This document shows, piece by piece, positions 21,711-34,400 of a DNA stretch of 64,000 nucleotides. Both the position numbers and the translations under genes were made by a program. Source of the DNA: Theristus sp. LFF4_11 (taxonomy: Eukaryota; Nematoda; Chromadorea; Monhysterida; Xyalidae); NCBI GenBank assembly GCA_030248135.1, contig JASANC010004851.1, positions 1-64,000 of the forward strand, written 5' to 3'. The notes under the pieces were generated by a model that saw only the letters and a list, made by a program, of their open reading frames with translations, was not told where the DNA came from and did not search any database. Each line of letters starts with the position of its first letter. The stretch's first letter is position 1.

Positions 21711-23532
21711 ATGGTGCGCAACGATGAAACGCCGCCGGTGGCACCGGTTTGGCGGAGCTACGAGACGGAAGAAATAATGCGTTTAATCGAGGATGGCGCC
21801 AAACAGGACGAATGGAAGCCGAACAATTTCCTGAAGAAACGCGACTTCCAAGACCACAACCCGCCGCGCACGAGGGAGGAGTTCTACGCGCAGTACGACC
21901 CAACCATCGGCGTCTCGACCATGGTCACCCTCGGCGCCCTGATCTGCCTGCTTGTCAGTCAAGTTCGTCACGCGAAAACGAAACGAATTATTTCATTTTA
22001 TTTCGCGAATAAACGCGGAACTTCGATATAAAACTACACGAAGGACATCGGTTTAAACACCCCCGTGTGGCGTGTTTAGCGATGTTTTTTGTTTGCTGTC
22101 GCTGAAAACGCGAGAAACACAACGTTCACTGGCTTGTTCGCTTGTGACGTTTTCTGCTGCTTTTATTGCTCAGCGTGATAAGTTTTCAAACCCATATCAT
22201 CTGATTTGAAGCCTTTTCCGAGCGATTTTTGCAGAGAATTTTGGTTTTCAGAATGCAAAAATCTTGCTTTCAGTTTGTCGTGAAAATCGTCTGCAAAAAA
22301 TGGAGCAAGATCAAGGAGCGTTACGACACGGACGATTGGCGCACGTACACTCGGGCCGTCTGTGGTCGGCCAAAATTGAGCACTGCTGAACTGCATATTG
22401 ATCAGGTATAAAATTTTTTGCAAAACGCTTCAGGAAAAAACAAACGGTCTTTAAAAAATGCAACGTTTATTACCGTAATGTAAGAAGGAAAATGGTCTTA
22501 CTACGGTTTGCAAAGGTCACGACGCAGTCTTTACAACACAAGTTCCTGAACGTCAAGGAAAAATGATGATCAGAAATACTTTTCTCGTTCTTCTTTATTC
22601 TTCTCATTTGCCTTCTAAAAATCTATCGTGTCGATGCAAGGCGATTGCAAAAACGTTGCACTTCGACAACAAACGAACACAATCACAAACCTGTCTCAAT
22701 TCCCAATGACCAGATGTTATGCTTTAGTTCACTTCAAATTCAATTGGTTGATGTACTATTGCGACACAGTGAAAATGATGAAAATTGCGGTACCAAAGGC
22801 CCCAAAGGAGAGTAATGGAATTTATTAAAAAGGTGTGAAAAGGAAATTTTATGGGAGTAGAGTTGCGAGCGACCCGTACGATTCCGGCCTGAAGAATTCT
22901 GGATCCCAGAACGAAATCAAACGGTCCGCAACTCTTCCGGCCGCAATTGAACACACTTTGCATTTGGACAGGCACGAGTCGAGGCATACAACCACCACCA
23001 CCACAACAACAACAACAACACGACCGCTCTCAATGGACGAGCGGTACGCTGCTCAAACGACGACGATGAACTGCCGAGCGACGAGGGCGTCTGGACGACG
23101 CCCGACACGGAGTCGGACGGTCATCAGCGGACGAGATTCGACAACAATCAAAGTGGCCGTCACAATTCCGGCCGTCCGCTGGTGCACCAGAAACAGACGA
23201 CGACGACGACGACGAGACGAGCGGAGCCGGTGCTGTCAAGTCCGGACGAACACGAGGTCACCAGCACGCCGGAGAGTGGGCCCAGCGACGACCGCCACCA
23301 CAACAACGCCATCACGACGCCGTCGTCGTCGACAGCGGCCGATTGGGGACAGGAGCCGTGGACGAGCAGACTGCTGTCGTTGGAGATCCCGCAGAGCGCC
23401 GGCAGAACGGCGACCGTCACGTCCGCTGCGTCGTCGTGCGGCATCTTGAAGCTGGTCGACAGGGTGAACTCTATTGGGCCGATGCACTGCGACGACGCGA
23501 CGGAGCGCAGTGTCAGGGGCAGCGTTGTTTAG
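21711..23532 (+). CDS. Single-pass membrane protein with low-complexity tail, function unknown
   Basis: Proposed exons 21711-21953, 22274-22405 and 22972-23532, phases 0 and 0, 311 residues. Exons 1 and 2 are solid. A charged N-terminal region with WRSYETEEI and EEFYAQYDP comes first, then a transmembrane helix spanning the junction (about STMVTLGALICLL plus FVVKIV), then a basic Cys-Lys-Lys-Trp juxtamembrane segment. No N-terminal signal peptide, so the helix is probably a signal anchor. Exon 3 is less sure: it starts with Asn/His runs encoded by CAA/CAC repeats and continues as a Ser/Thr/Asp-rich tail to the TAG at 23530. A different frame over 22840-23060 also looks protein-like, so the third junction may be elsewhere or alternatively used. 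I do not recognise the family. It converges on the aminotransferase gene. Confidence 0.55.
22763..22862 (+). repeat. Dispersed repeat shared with the C-rich MITE interior
   Basis: AGTGAAAATGATGAAA, AAAGGCCCCAAA and AAAAGGAAATTT follow in the same order as at 16401-16510. It lies in intron 2 of the membrane-protein gene. Confidence 0.6.
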
Positions 23533-23854
23533 AATTAGATGTGCATGTACGCAGTACGTTGTGTTGTTGCTGTTGCTGCTCCAAACCCAACAAAGATCAC
23601 AATTCGAATTCACAATCTGATTGGTGAACAACAATTGTACAGTGACTAATGTTTGAATGCGATTTTTAGGCGCCTTCAGACATCTCGATTTTTTTAATTT
23701 CAAAATTAGAATCTCAGACTCATTTGCTCCAAAAAAACCATAACAGTGATAGGGATTTCAATATTTGAAGTCGGGTGCATAGCAATTGTGCAAAATTGTG
23801 CCCCGTTTTCTTGATTCGGTTTTTGAATTTTTTTCATTGTTTTTGGTTTGACGT

Positions 23855-23860
23855 TTTATT
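23855..23860 (-). terminator. Polyadenylation signal of the aminotransferase
   Basis: AATAAA on the minus strand, 230 bp after the stop codon at 24090. It lies in the 558-bp convergent gap to the membrane-protein gene. Confidence 0.5.
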
Positions 23861-24089
23861 CTTAACTTCAGAAGAGATAAAAAACATTGGTAAATAGTAG
23901 TGTATCAAGCATATCTAATAGTGTCCAACAAAACATAGAACGAATAAAATTTGGAACCCTCAAATGTACATTATAAGTGACGTTCCACTTCTGGTCACGT
24001 TTTGCTGATCACAATTGGCTAAAAATTGTCGAATAGAAAGAATATCATGAGTAAAAAAATGTTCAAAAATTACACGTTTGTCGTACAAC

Positions 24090-27000
24090 TTATCGCCGCT
24101 GCTCGTCTCGGATTAATTCCGCAAGTCGCTTGCAACCCTGAAAGTGAAAAATCGTGCCGACTGAGTGGCGGAGTGGATAGCACTTGGGACTTCCAATCGA
24201 AAGGACCGTTCCGGATCGAAAGGGTTCGACTCCGCTCGTGACCACTCGGCTGCCCCGGGTTGCGTGGGGCTTAATGGTTCGGCAGCATAAACGTCGGCTT
24301 TCTTGACTCACAAGATTGCTGTTCCGGTGGCGAGGAACTTAATGACATCGCGCCCATGCATGCCAGCGCAGCTTGCCCAACGCCCACTTCTATAGCAGAA
24401 AAACTGCTTCCAACGTCGCAGCCCATGTGGTGGACAATAAAAAATTGCGACACTGCCTTTCCCCCAAGGGCGTTGGGTAAGGATAAAAAGGGGGCAACAA
24501 ACAACAACAACAACAAAGTGAAAAATCGTTTCTTGTTGTTGTGGAACAGAGAAACAATTTCAATTGTGACCGGACGCCAATTTTTCTAAAAATTGATGCG
24601 TTGTTTCGCTTTTAGCGATGCCGCCCATTATGGGAGCTTCAGCTGAAATCTCAGGTTACCAATCCAACTAAACTTAGGTATTTCCAGCTTAACTAAATCT
24701 TTGCCAAGCCCTTTCAAGGTTATTTGTTTAAAAGATTGCTGCGTACAATTTTGTGCAAAGCCGTTTTTCGGTTAATGCGCGACAGGCTGTCCCGCGCCCA
24801 CCCCTAATTGCAGGTATGTTTCAAGGTGAAAAAAGATGCCACTGAAACTGAAAGAACTGACCTCTTCAATTTGCTCCTGGTTGACGTTCGAAAACGAAGC
24901 ACGCAGATTACTGGTCGGTTGCGCAGTATCAATGTAGAACAAATTACCGGGTGCAAGGACAACCTGCAGTTAAATTTTCGTTCATTGCGGTGTTTAAAAA
25001 AACTTGAAATGATAATTTACTGTGCACCTAGTTTTGTATTTTTTTTGCTGTAATTATGTATAATGGTTGTTGTAAAAAACCGCAAATATCCAGATACTCA
25101 GCATGTTTTGACTTTAAAGTTATAAAAAACACTTCATTTATGGTGTCCACGATAGCTTGTTATCATAAATGTGTTTTACCGCTTTAAAGTGAAATCACGG
25201 GACTAATTTGACGTTTTTTCTCCGTGATAACAACATTCTTTAAGTTTCTTTACGTTTGCTGACAGGAAAGTAAGTTGAAAACATTATTATTTTGTTCGAG
25301 TTTGTGGCACACACGCCGCAAGTGAGCATCAGTGTGGCCAGAAAGGAACAACAATGACGGCTGTGTTGCAAAAAACGCTTTTTCACAACGATCAACGAGA
25401 TTGACTTTTAATATGAAGGAAACCGTTTTTTAAAATTTAAAAATGTGAAAATTAAAAAGACCCGACAGTTTGTGGTACTTGTTTTGAGAACAACCGGTTG
25501 CACGAACGGGTAAGCGGTCTTATTCGTGTTCTTGTAATGATTACAACTATTTTCAAATCTCTTTTTTAGCTTTATTGTACCCGATGTGCTTGCCATAAGT
25601 CAAAAAGGCAACGATAACTGCTCCGGAAAATTAGAACTACATACAAACCTAAAACCTCGGTTGTTACTGAACTCAAGTTTTCGGTCTTGCCTGAAATGAA
25701 ATGGACATGGATGTCAGTCGTGTCGGTGAGCACAGCAGCAATGAAAGTTGGAAGATTCAAAATGCCCCGGCAATGATTGTCAGATCTCAGACACAACTGT
25801 AATCGTTCTCGAGAATGGTATGGAACAACACTAGGAGAGGGAAAGAAAAATATTTTCGGTGTGCCCCATTCGCTTGTGATTTCACTTGTCATTTGTCGAT
25901 TGTGTTGTCAAATATCATTAATTTAACTGTTTTCATGTTTGAGGTGCAAATGTATCGTGTGCGTGTATGCAAAAACCAGCATTTTTAATTTGTTTGTGAC
26001 TTCCATTGTCTTGAAAAAATAATAAAAGACAAATGAAGACGAAAACATGAGTCTAACTTTGGTCACGACCCCACTGTGGACTGCAGCGCATAAATGACGG
26101 CCGTGTCATTCCAAGCTCCAACATGTGCCATTAATTCAAAAATATGAACACATTTGGCACGGTGATTGGCTACAACGAGCCGATCGAAGCAATCAGCGAG
26201 CTGTGCACAGTTCTCAGTTGTACCTGTTTACTGAGCGCCTTCTGTTCGATCATCTGACGTGTGTCGTTCGCTGCAACAAGCTGCAACCAGAGGAACATTC
26301 CACCGTCCGGGCGGTTCCATTCCGCCAAGCCTGCAAAAACGCTTGGTACAAAAGCACAGTGGAATTTGAAAAACGTGCACGGCACAAGTGGAGTAAAGCG
26401 GCATTCATGAAGCAGTATTTAGTGACGCGTAGCTTGTTAATACATAGCTGCGCGGCTATTAAATACTGCTTCATGAATGCAGCATAAGTGTGCTCAGCCG
26501 TCCATGTGTGGCTTTTCGGGTTTTCAAACTGGTGAAAGCAGCAACAACAAAGTTGTTTGGCTTTTCAAACTGTTTTGGGGTGTTTCCGCATTTTTCTGCT
26601 TTGTTTTTTTTTTGTTCAAACCCAAACCCTAGAAGTGCACCCACCGTGCAAATGACGTTCCGCTGCGTTTAACATCAAATCGCATTGATTCGCATAAAAA
26701 GTTGCAACCCTAAAAAGCTAGAAGACTGTGCACTCTGAGAATTGAAAATGACGAAATGAAATTGCATGTGGCGATGCAAAAGTCTGCACTCACGATCTTG
26801 CATGCTCCAAGAAACCGTCCTCGCCAAGTTGGCACAAAAGTTCGTGAACTAAAATCTGAAAAAGGAAAACAAATAAAAAAGAAAAGTGAGTTTCTTGCAA
26901 TATTATTATTATTTTTTGCAACTTTGAGACAAACTGCCATGCAACTCGCCTGTGACAGTGAGCTGCAGTGCATGCTCGAAACTTGCAGATGCAACGTGAT

Positions 27001-30000
27001 GCGCTCAATCAGCGCTTTCGGACCAGTGACAAACCCTACGCGAAGCCTGAAACGAAATTCAAACAAGGGAAATCCTTGACGTCCAGGCTTTGAGATTCGA
27101 TTTTGTTTCTTCTAATAAACATACGAGACCTGGCGTTCAAAAAGTGCACACCAAACACGCTGATTGGCTTCATCAAACTATCAATCAGTTCAGCCTTGTT
27201 ATATGTTATATGTTAGATGTTATAAAACGGTGAATCTAAACAACACCGCAATCCAAAACAAACCACGAGTTACCAAAAAAGAACACCACATCATGAGACA
27301 ACAAATTCGTCGCGAGAAAAGACAGGGAATCCTGGGATGTAACAATGCACAAAAAACACCCGTTGAAAAAAAACTCCGTCCAAAAACAACCCAAAACCTA
27401 CCCCGACGAGAGAATTTTTGAAAACGAGTCCAATCTGAGCACCCGACCCTGTGTGTCGAGCGACAGTAAACTTGGCAACGGATGGTGGTCAAACCGAAGG
27501 AAGTAGTACGGGTCATCTTCAATGACGAGCAAATCGAATTCTTCCGCAAGCTGCAAAACGAAAAAAAGTTAAAAGATTTTGTCAATACGTAAATAACTTG
27601 CAGTGTCGCAGCCAAACGCCAAATATATCACGCTTTTATTTCCCCGCATGGGCAAAGAGAAGAACGACAAAGCCAGTCGCAAGTTAGACAACGGTTAGGA
27701 GAAAACACCATTCAGTTTTTTTGTCTGTACGCACATACGTCGCTCTAAATCTCGTGCGCAAACTATCGATAATTTTGTCCGTAATGCATTAAGATAGTGC
27801 ACACGACACGATTTCTGAATCGCGTGGCCATTTTTTTCAGTGTCGTGTTCGTGCGTACGCACAAGAAACTCTTGCTGAATCTCCCTTAAGAAATCGTGTC
27901 GTGTGTCCGATCTTAATGCATTACGGACACAATTAGTTTTCACACCAGATTTAGAACGTCTGTGCGCACGGGCAAAAAACGAAATGGCGTCTTCAGGGAC
28001 ACAAAAAGTTATTCTGTTCAGTCGAAGTCCAAACCTGCAACAATTGCCTTCGTCTGTCGAGCGTCATGCTGACGCCGGTCGGGTTGCTGCAGTTCGGCTG
28101 CACGTACAGCAGTTTCGGTGGTTTATTCGAGTGTTTCGCATTGTTTTCGAGAACGTTCTTCAGAGCTGCGGTGTTCATACCGTGGCCGTCACACGGAACA
28201 CGCAGGAATGCGGGGCGGTACGGACGTAACTGAAAGCAGGGACGTTTTGACATTGGTGGCAAGAGGAGACAATGGAAATAATCACCAGACCAAGTGAAGT
28301 CCGATCAAAGTCGCTTTGAAAGGACGGAAACAAACTCAAATCAAAACAAGTGCCCGTCATTTTGCCAACTTACTCCTGCAAGGGTACCTGGATAAGTGGG
28401 CTCTTCAATAACAATCGAATCACCGGCGCTCAGTGTCATGTCGAAAATCTAAAATTGATGAGGGAAGTAGAATAAAATTATTGACATAAAATAAAAGAAT
28501 AATGACAACAAAATTGCTCCCAAAAAAATTGCTGCAATTATTGCAAAAATGTTCTTGTTCTTATAGCCAGAAATGTCTGCAGGAAGATCGTGCCAAGACC
28601 GAATACGGTATGGTATACGGTAGTGGTAGATATTGCCCAGTGCGCCCACGATTCTCGCATTCAGTTTAAAAAAACTGATTGATTGCACGAAGTAGGCATA
28701 CTGATTGCTCTGATTGACGTAAATCGGTCCATGGTAGATGAAAACCCCGCGTTGCGTGAAGCTCAACCCCACGTCGACCCATTAGCGACCGTTTCAACCA
28801 ACCAACTTTCGACAGCGCGTCCTGACTGCCGGGTGTGACGGCCAGCTCGAGTTCACTCGGGTTTGCAGCGTAATAAGCGCACCGGTGCAGACGTCGTTGC
28901 AGCGACAGCAGCCATGAGCGCAGCTCGGGCAAACTGCAAACGTGTGGCGCGTTGGACGATTGTCTGTGTGTTCGAGGAATCAAGCCCCGCCGAGGGGTGT
29001 TGTCGGCATTTAATGATAGAGAAAACTTGATGGGCGACCTACTCAATGGCGTTCTGTACGCTTTGCTGGATTAGCCCTGGCTGAAAACATTGCCTAAAGT
29101 CCCCAACAACAACGTGCGACGTGGACGAATAGGATGCACAGAGAAAACATTCGTTTCTACCGGAAGGCAATATTGTTTCAAACAACAAAAAATACACAAT
29201 CGAGTCAAGTGGGTCGGCAATCGAGTCTACGCGCAGAGTGTAACGATGACAAGCCACAAAAATGACAAAGCTGCAGGCAGAGCTGGTGATTGGTTGATCC
29301 GACGGTGGTGCAGTGAAGCGTGCTGAATTTGGTCGCCATAACGAACGAACCGTTTTGTTTTCGGTAAGATCACGCCGAGAAAAGCGTTCAGAACGCCGTC
29401 AAGTACAGTCGAACTCTACATTACAGGGAATCAGCTGATTGGTTGGTGATCACGTGATGCATGCATTCTAGGCGGGCATTGCTGTGGCGAGGGTTTCTTT
29501 AGCGCAGAAAGCATGCATACCGTACAGCTGATTCCCTATAATTTAGAGTTCAAGTTCAACTGTAGGGCTCCCATCGGGTCTTCTCTGTTTTATAAGCGCC
29601 TGTACACCACTCGGGCGGGGCTCAATCGTCGAACGCACGGACAACCAATGACGCACAACCACACAGGCCACAAGGGTGGCCATGCAATGAGCACGGGGGA
29701 GGGGGTTATTCACGTTAATGGTCACATCATGACAGCAAGGTTATCACACGTTCCACCCCTCTGTTGCACAAGTGCGATATAAAGTGAACACAAACCAACC
29801 CCGGCGTAGGTCCGTACTGCAGCGCCTTTGACAACTTCGACCCGCTGAGATTGATGTCTCCGTATCTGAAAATGGTGAAAAAAATCAGGAGAAAATGTGA
29901 AAAAAACAGAAAACATTGTCATTTCAGATGTTCAAACGCCGAAGTGCGAAGCGTATTCAGTCTCGGAACGATCGAAACACAAAGGTTGCTGGTCCAACAA

Positions 30001-31092
30001 TCATGGTCCTCTGGTCATTTTGAAGCCAGTTTGTTTGTCGGGAAAAGTGTCACAGAGACTTTGTCTGAAAACTGTGCACTTTGTTGTGAGTGGCGTCACA
30101 ACACACACACACACACACACAAACACGTGTGCTGACACGCGCGCTGCACCGATACCGTTGTGTCTGCGCAACATCACAGTTTACAACGGAGTGAACTGTC
30201 TTCGGTCAAACTGACACCCAAGACAGGTAATGTACAGTCGAGCTCTGAATGATAGAGAATCAGCTGATTGGTTGGTGATCACGTGCATGCATGCTTTCTG
30301 TGCAAACCAAACACCGCCGCTACAGCAATTTCTGCACAGAAAGCATGCATCACGTGATCACCAATGACGACGCTGATTCCCTATAATTTAGAGTTCGACT
30401 GCAGTAAATTTGAGGATAGCATGCTAAGCACGGGAATCCCTCCTGTTTGTGTTCTTTACTGGTTGACCCAGCAAAGGTGCACGATCTTGCAGAAAACATA
30501 ACTTTTATTGACACACGCTCACTTTGTGCCGATCGCGATTGACGTGAACGGGAAACACGTGACATTCGGTGCGCCGGTGCCAAACGAGATCAGGCTGGGG
30601 CCGCCAGCAATGGTGAGCTCGGCTGCAACAGTGACAGACCATACAGCCGAACACTAAATTATAGGGAATCAGCTGATTGGTTGGTGACCACGTGATGCAT
30701 GCTTTCTGTGCAAAAGCGATTCCGCTTCCACAGCAATTTTTGCACAGAAAGCATGTATCACGTGACCACCAACCAATTAGCTGATTCCCAATAATTAGAG
30801 TTCGACTGTAGAAGACACATTTGCGTCAACACTGACATGAATTGCAAGATCGTAAATCAGAATCTCGCAGGCTGATTGGCTACATCAGTACATCAAGCTG
30901 GTAGGAACAATAAGTCAACACAATTCATGATCAAACCAATCAGTGCGTAGCGTGATTTTTTTGGTTTCGACTGTTTGCGTTTCTGAAACATGTTTCCATT
31001 CAATCCGAATTCCACCGACTCAATTTTCGAATGGGAGATGCCATCCGTGCCGCGCTGATTTCGTTCAAAAAGCGCGCGTAATTCACAACCAT
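24090..31092 (-). CDS. AADAT: Kynurenine / alpha-aminoadipate aminotransferase-like, PLP fold type I
   Basis: Thirteen exons on the minus strand: 31092-31020, 30622-30523, 29865-29800, 28933-28807, 28448-28374, 28229-28035, 27550-27402, 27046-26950, 26855-26794, 26709-26645, 26330-26224, 24963-24862 and 24137-24090. They give 421 residues (human AADAT is about 425). The product transfers amino groups from kynurenine, 2-aminoadipate or similar donors to 2-oxoglutarate using pyridoxal phosphate. Visible marks are NYARFL and SPIR at the N-terminus, the PLP-binding NPTG, the D of IEDDPYY, the Schiff-base Lys in DSFSKI, and the substrate-carboxylate Arg in NLRASFS. Exon 8 ends CAG followed by GCGAGT, so intron 8 is probably GC-AG. 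No mitochondrial presequence is obvious. It lies 337 bp downstream of the RNF25 stop on the same strand. Introns hold a SINE, a foldback MITE, one MITE A and three MITE B copies. Confidence 0.9.
24141..24529 (+). mobile_element. tRNA-derived SINE with 15-bp target duplication
   Basis: An exact 15-base direct repeat (AAAGTGAAAAATCGT) at 24141-24155 and 24515-24529 brackets the element. The head has Pol III box A (TGGCGGAGTGG, 24166-24176) and box B (GGTTCGACTCC, 24223-24233) at tRNA-like spacing, but the T-stem does not pair, so it is not a functional tRNA. A GC-rich body follows, ending in a (CAA)n tail at about 24496-24514. It sits antisense in the last intron of AADAT, with its left duplication overlapping the 3' splice site of exon 13. 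Confidence 0.85.
26399..26486. mobile_element. MITE A copy 3
   Basis: GGCATTCATGAAGCAGTATT...AATACTGCTTCATGAATGC, nearly perfect inverted arms of about 24 bp. It lies in AADAT intron 10, 70 bp upstream of the exon 11 acceptor on the minus strand. Confidence 0.85.
27713..27980. mobile_element. Foldback MITE in AADAT intron 6
   Basis: Arms about 27777-27820 and 27888-27930 pair almost perfectly over about 43 bp (GTCCGTAATGCATTAAGAT and complement), and a weaker outer pairing extends to about 27713 and 27980 (GTCTGTACGCAC / GTGCGCACGG). The centre is also partly self-complementary. No coding frame. Confidence 0.7.
29404..29564. mobile_element. MITE B copy 1, Tc1/mariner-like ends
   Basis: Starts TACAGTCGAACTC and ends GAGTTCAAGTTCAACTGTA. 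Inner arms include GGGAATCAGCTGATTGG and the GATCACGTGATGCATGC / GCATGC pair. CAGT ends bounded by TA fit a Tc1/mariner-type target duplication. It lies in AADAT intron 3-2. Confidence 0.75.
30233..30402. mobile_element. MITE B copy 2
   Basis: TACAGTCGAGCTC...GAGTTCGACTG with inner AAAGCATGCATCACGTGATC pairing. Same family and length as 29404-29564. The right flank no longer has TA. Confidence 0.75.
30653..30810. mobile_element. MITE B copy 3, left tip lost
   Basis: Lacks the outer CAGTCGAACTC on the left but keeps AGGGAATCAGCTGATTGG. The right end is intact (GAGTTCGACTGTA). It lies in intron 1 of AADAT. Confidence 0.7.
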
Positions 31093-31108
31093 TTTTAGCG
31101 TTTTGCGG

Positions 31109-31118
31109 TGTCTGCAAA
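31109..31118 (-). promoter_or_regulatory. Candidate trans-splice acceptor of the aminotransferase
   Basis: Minus-strand TTTGCAG with its AG at 31113-31112 leaves a 19-nt leader before the ATG at 31092. Combined with the upstream RNF25 poly(A) signal about 160 bp away, this matches nematode downstream-operon spacing. Inference only; no spliced-leader data. Confidence 0.4.
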
Positions 31119-31274
31119 GTGTGTGAAATTTCCGTTTTTGGCAGTTTTCAGGTGATAGTGTTGCAAAAAGAAGCCTCCTGGGGCTTTCCCAATGCGAAGA
31201 AATGAACAGCAAATTCAAAGGTATTCAAAAAATGGTCTTGTATTCTTTTATCTCAAAAAAAGGTAACAAAAGCT

Positions 31275-31280
31275 TTTATT
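31275..31280 (-). terminator. Polyadenylation signal of RNF25
   Basis: AATAAA on the minus strand, about 150 bp after the RNF25 stop (31430) and about 160 bp before the candidate trans-splice acceptor of AADAT. Confidence 0.5.
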
Positions 31281-31429
31281 CAAGCAAACACAGTTTATTT
31301 CGAGTGAAAGAATCTTGATCATACCAAAAAAGCATTTGAAGCATATCACGTGCACGCAAAGCAGAAGTATCACAGCAAATCGTTTATTTAACCTAAAAAA
31401 AGTCAAAAAGACCAGACGCTCAGCAAATA

Positions 31430-34400
31430 TCACAAAAGTTTGTTGCTCTGCACTTCCAAATTGGCCGGTTTCTTGTTGGCAGAGGCGGATATCCGGCCTC
31501 CATTCGCTTTCGGGCGATGAAAATGGTGATAACTGTTTTGGTAATTTGAATTGCGATAATGACCGCCGTGATTTTGTTGATTGTGTTGCCTTGGTTGTTG
31601 TGGTCTCTCTTGCAACTGTTGTTGTTGTGACGATGGGAACTCCTTGTGTGCTTCTTGTTGTTGATGTTCACCCGCTTGTTGCATTGTCAATCCTCGTTCT
31701 CCTCCAGGCATTTGATACTGATGTCGACTATTATCATTGTTATGTTGTCCAGGAGAACTCGATTCCTGGCTCACTCTGTATTGCTGATGACGCCCCCTTC
31801 CCCTCGCTCGACAGTAGTTGTGCTTGTATCGATGGTGACGATGATGATTTCGACTGCTTTGCGACCCTGACGACGTTTCTTCGTTGTTGTGCTTTGAGCA
31901 AGATGCTCCGTTCGAACCATCGTTTTGGTGATCAGCGTTTGCAGGTGACTCTGCTGTCTCAGTGGACGGCGGCGGAAGAACAACTTGCTAAAAAAGTGGC
32001 AGTGGAATAAAATAGTCGTCTGAAGACAGTGCACACGGTAATTTACAGTTCGACACCCGAATGTTGCTTCAAATTTACCCCTGTTCAAATTGCCATTTTT
32101 GCGACAACACAGAAAAAACCGCGCGCACCGTTTGCTCGTCGACGCGGCCTTTTTCTATCAGACTCTGCAAGTCAATCAGCCCACCCTGTTGCTTCTGTTT
32201 TTCATAAAGCGGCTTCAGGCGAGCGCAGTGGGTCCGCCACGCCGATAGGTCGATATCTATCACGCTAAAAAAAATTTAAAACAGAAAATTTTCTGAAAAT
32301 ATAAAAAATTCTGATTTATAAAGTCTACAATCTGGCCTGTTGGTTGATTGGCTGCATTACAGTGTTTCGACCAATCAATCAAAACGCCTGATTCAAATGC
32401 AGTCAACCAGTTGGCATTCTGTGATCTCTTTCTCACACACATGAACGGTTTTCAATATCACATTTCCATGAGTCACCAACAAACACACAGGCAGACCGTG
32501 GCAGCCTAAGATTGCCACTGTAACCGTAACGCGACAGAAAAAACAGGTGCAGATAAAAATCATAGTATAGTCTTCAGACAAGAAAATTCGTTGACTGAAA
32601 CAAGAATTTACTTGGTTGTCGGCGACGTTGGTGGTTGGTCGTCGGCATTGTGTCGCGCGAAATTCAAATCGTCATCGGTTAAATTCGTACGACAAATGGG
32701 ACATGAAGGCACCTGAAATTTAGTGGAGTTGAAATTTAGTGTTTCAGAATTCAAATGTTTCATCTTCACAACTCACGGTTCCCCTGGGCCTGGTCGTAAT
32801 CGCTCGTGAACCTTTGATTTACTATGCTGACTGTTTTTGACTGCGAATGCACTTACAGCCCATCTGGATAACAACGTGCTGATTGGATGGTTTCACATAG
32901 GTGCAGTTGATGCATGCATTCTTGCAGGCAAACTCCACTGGCAATGTCTGCACTGAATGCACGCATCAGCCTGCACAGTAATGCATGTATCAACTGCACG
33001 TGTGTGCAACCAACCAATCAGCTACTGGTATATATTGGCCAGATGGACTGTACTGGACAATCACAGTTCAGTGAAGCGAAGAAGACTATGTCTTGGCGAC
33101 TACGGGTGCATGTCTCCGTTGGAATCCACGTGTAGAGTTGCATTTCACTCATTGCAACCGCAAAGTGCGTCCCTTGCACCCGCAAGCCCACATGCATCTT
33201 CAGTTCACCCGGTCGGCAAGCAGCCCCGCACAATTGGTGCTCTTGCCACGAACATTTACTTCTTCCTTCACCAAACACCAGTGTCACCTCGCGATTGTTG
33301 GTAACCATCAAACAACGACAACAATAAGCAATCCAAACCATTCAACACCACCAATCAGCAAATTACTAAGAAGAGCGTTCCTCGTTCACTAAACCCCACG
33401 ATGTCCTTCAACACGTTCAACTCCACTGGACGCACTTTATCAAACGTCGTCTGCTCCACAGCCAACAGCACGGATTTTTCGCTCTCGATTTGCTCCATCT
33501 GCACGTCGACGCACCTCGAAAGACAGTAACAGTGATAAAAATGGCCGCATGCCGTCGCACGGATCGAGTCGTCGTCGGTGAACGTCGACCAACAAATCGA
33601 GCACGACAAGTGCAACAGTTTGTGATCGTCGAGAAACGACTGGCACAACTGAAGAGCAAACGGAGCAGCAAGCGCAAAGGAAAGGTGAAAAGGGGGGTTC
33701 AAAGTTGAAGTTACACGGTAAGGTTTCGAATGTGAATCTGGGATACTGATTGGTTGCATTATCTAACGTGGATGGATCGATTCACTGCGTGATGAGATGA
33801 CATCCATGATGAAGGATATACCGTATGTTTTGGCATCATTAAGGGAGGCAAGTTTTTCATTAACTTACACGTGATCACACACTGCAATACCTTTTGTAGC
33901 AATGTTTTGTATCTGGTCTATGCACTATGTACATGAACAAAAGTTCCAAACAAACCTGAAATATATCAAACAACAAAGGCCCATTCGGATTTTGTGTCAT
34001 CAATTCGCTCAGTTGCCTGCGTAGTGTTAAGAGCGAATCATCACTGATGCCACGAGCCAGTTTGATCTCAACGGTTGGCTGCTTCGCTCGTGAGATGTAC
34101 TGAAAGAAAATTTTGATGAACATCCACAAAAAACTATGATTCCGACTGAAGATAGTTTATAACATGAGATTATAACAGAGCATTCATGGACTTGAAGTTA
34201 AAAAACGCAAAGCTATAGTTGGGTCCACTGGTTATTGATTTAGCGCCGAATCATATTTTTCATGAATATCAGTGTTTTTCGGTGATAACTTTGGTTGAAA
34301 AAAATCATCAGCTGAAAAAAAATCTGGTTGCAATAGCAATAGAAAAATTTTAGTTAATAATGTTAAGGCAACGGTAGCAAATTACCGTCAATTGAAACAG

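Noticed and set aside
22835..23060. Exon in the alternative frame of the membrane protein
   Set aside because: It contains Ser/Thr-rich protein-like sequence but overlaps a dispersed repeat at its start, and no acceptor joins it to the long downstream tail in frame. Kept only as an alternative in the gene entry.
24156..24240. tRNA gene
   Set aside because: Box A and box B are good, but the T-stem has mismatches, the acceptor stem does not close, and a 15-bp duplication plus CAA tail show it is a SINE head.
25572..25892. Last exon of AADAT near 25.6-25.9 kb
   Set aside because: A weak resemblance was seen first, but exons at 24963-24862 and 24137-24090 fit the family exactly and keep phase.
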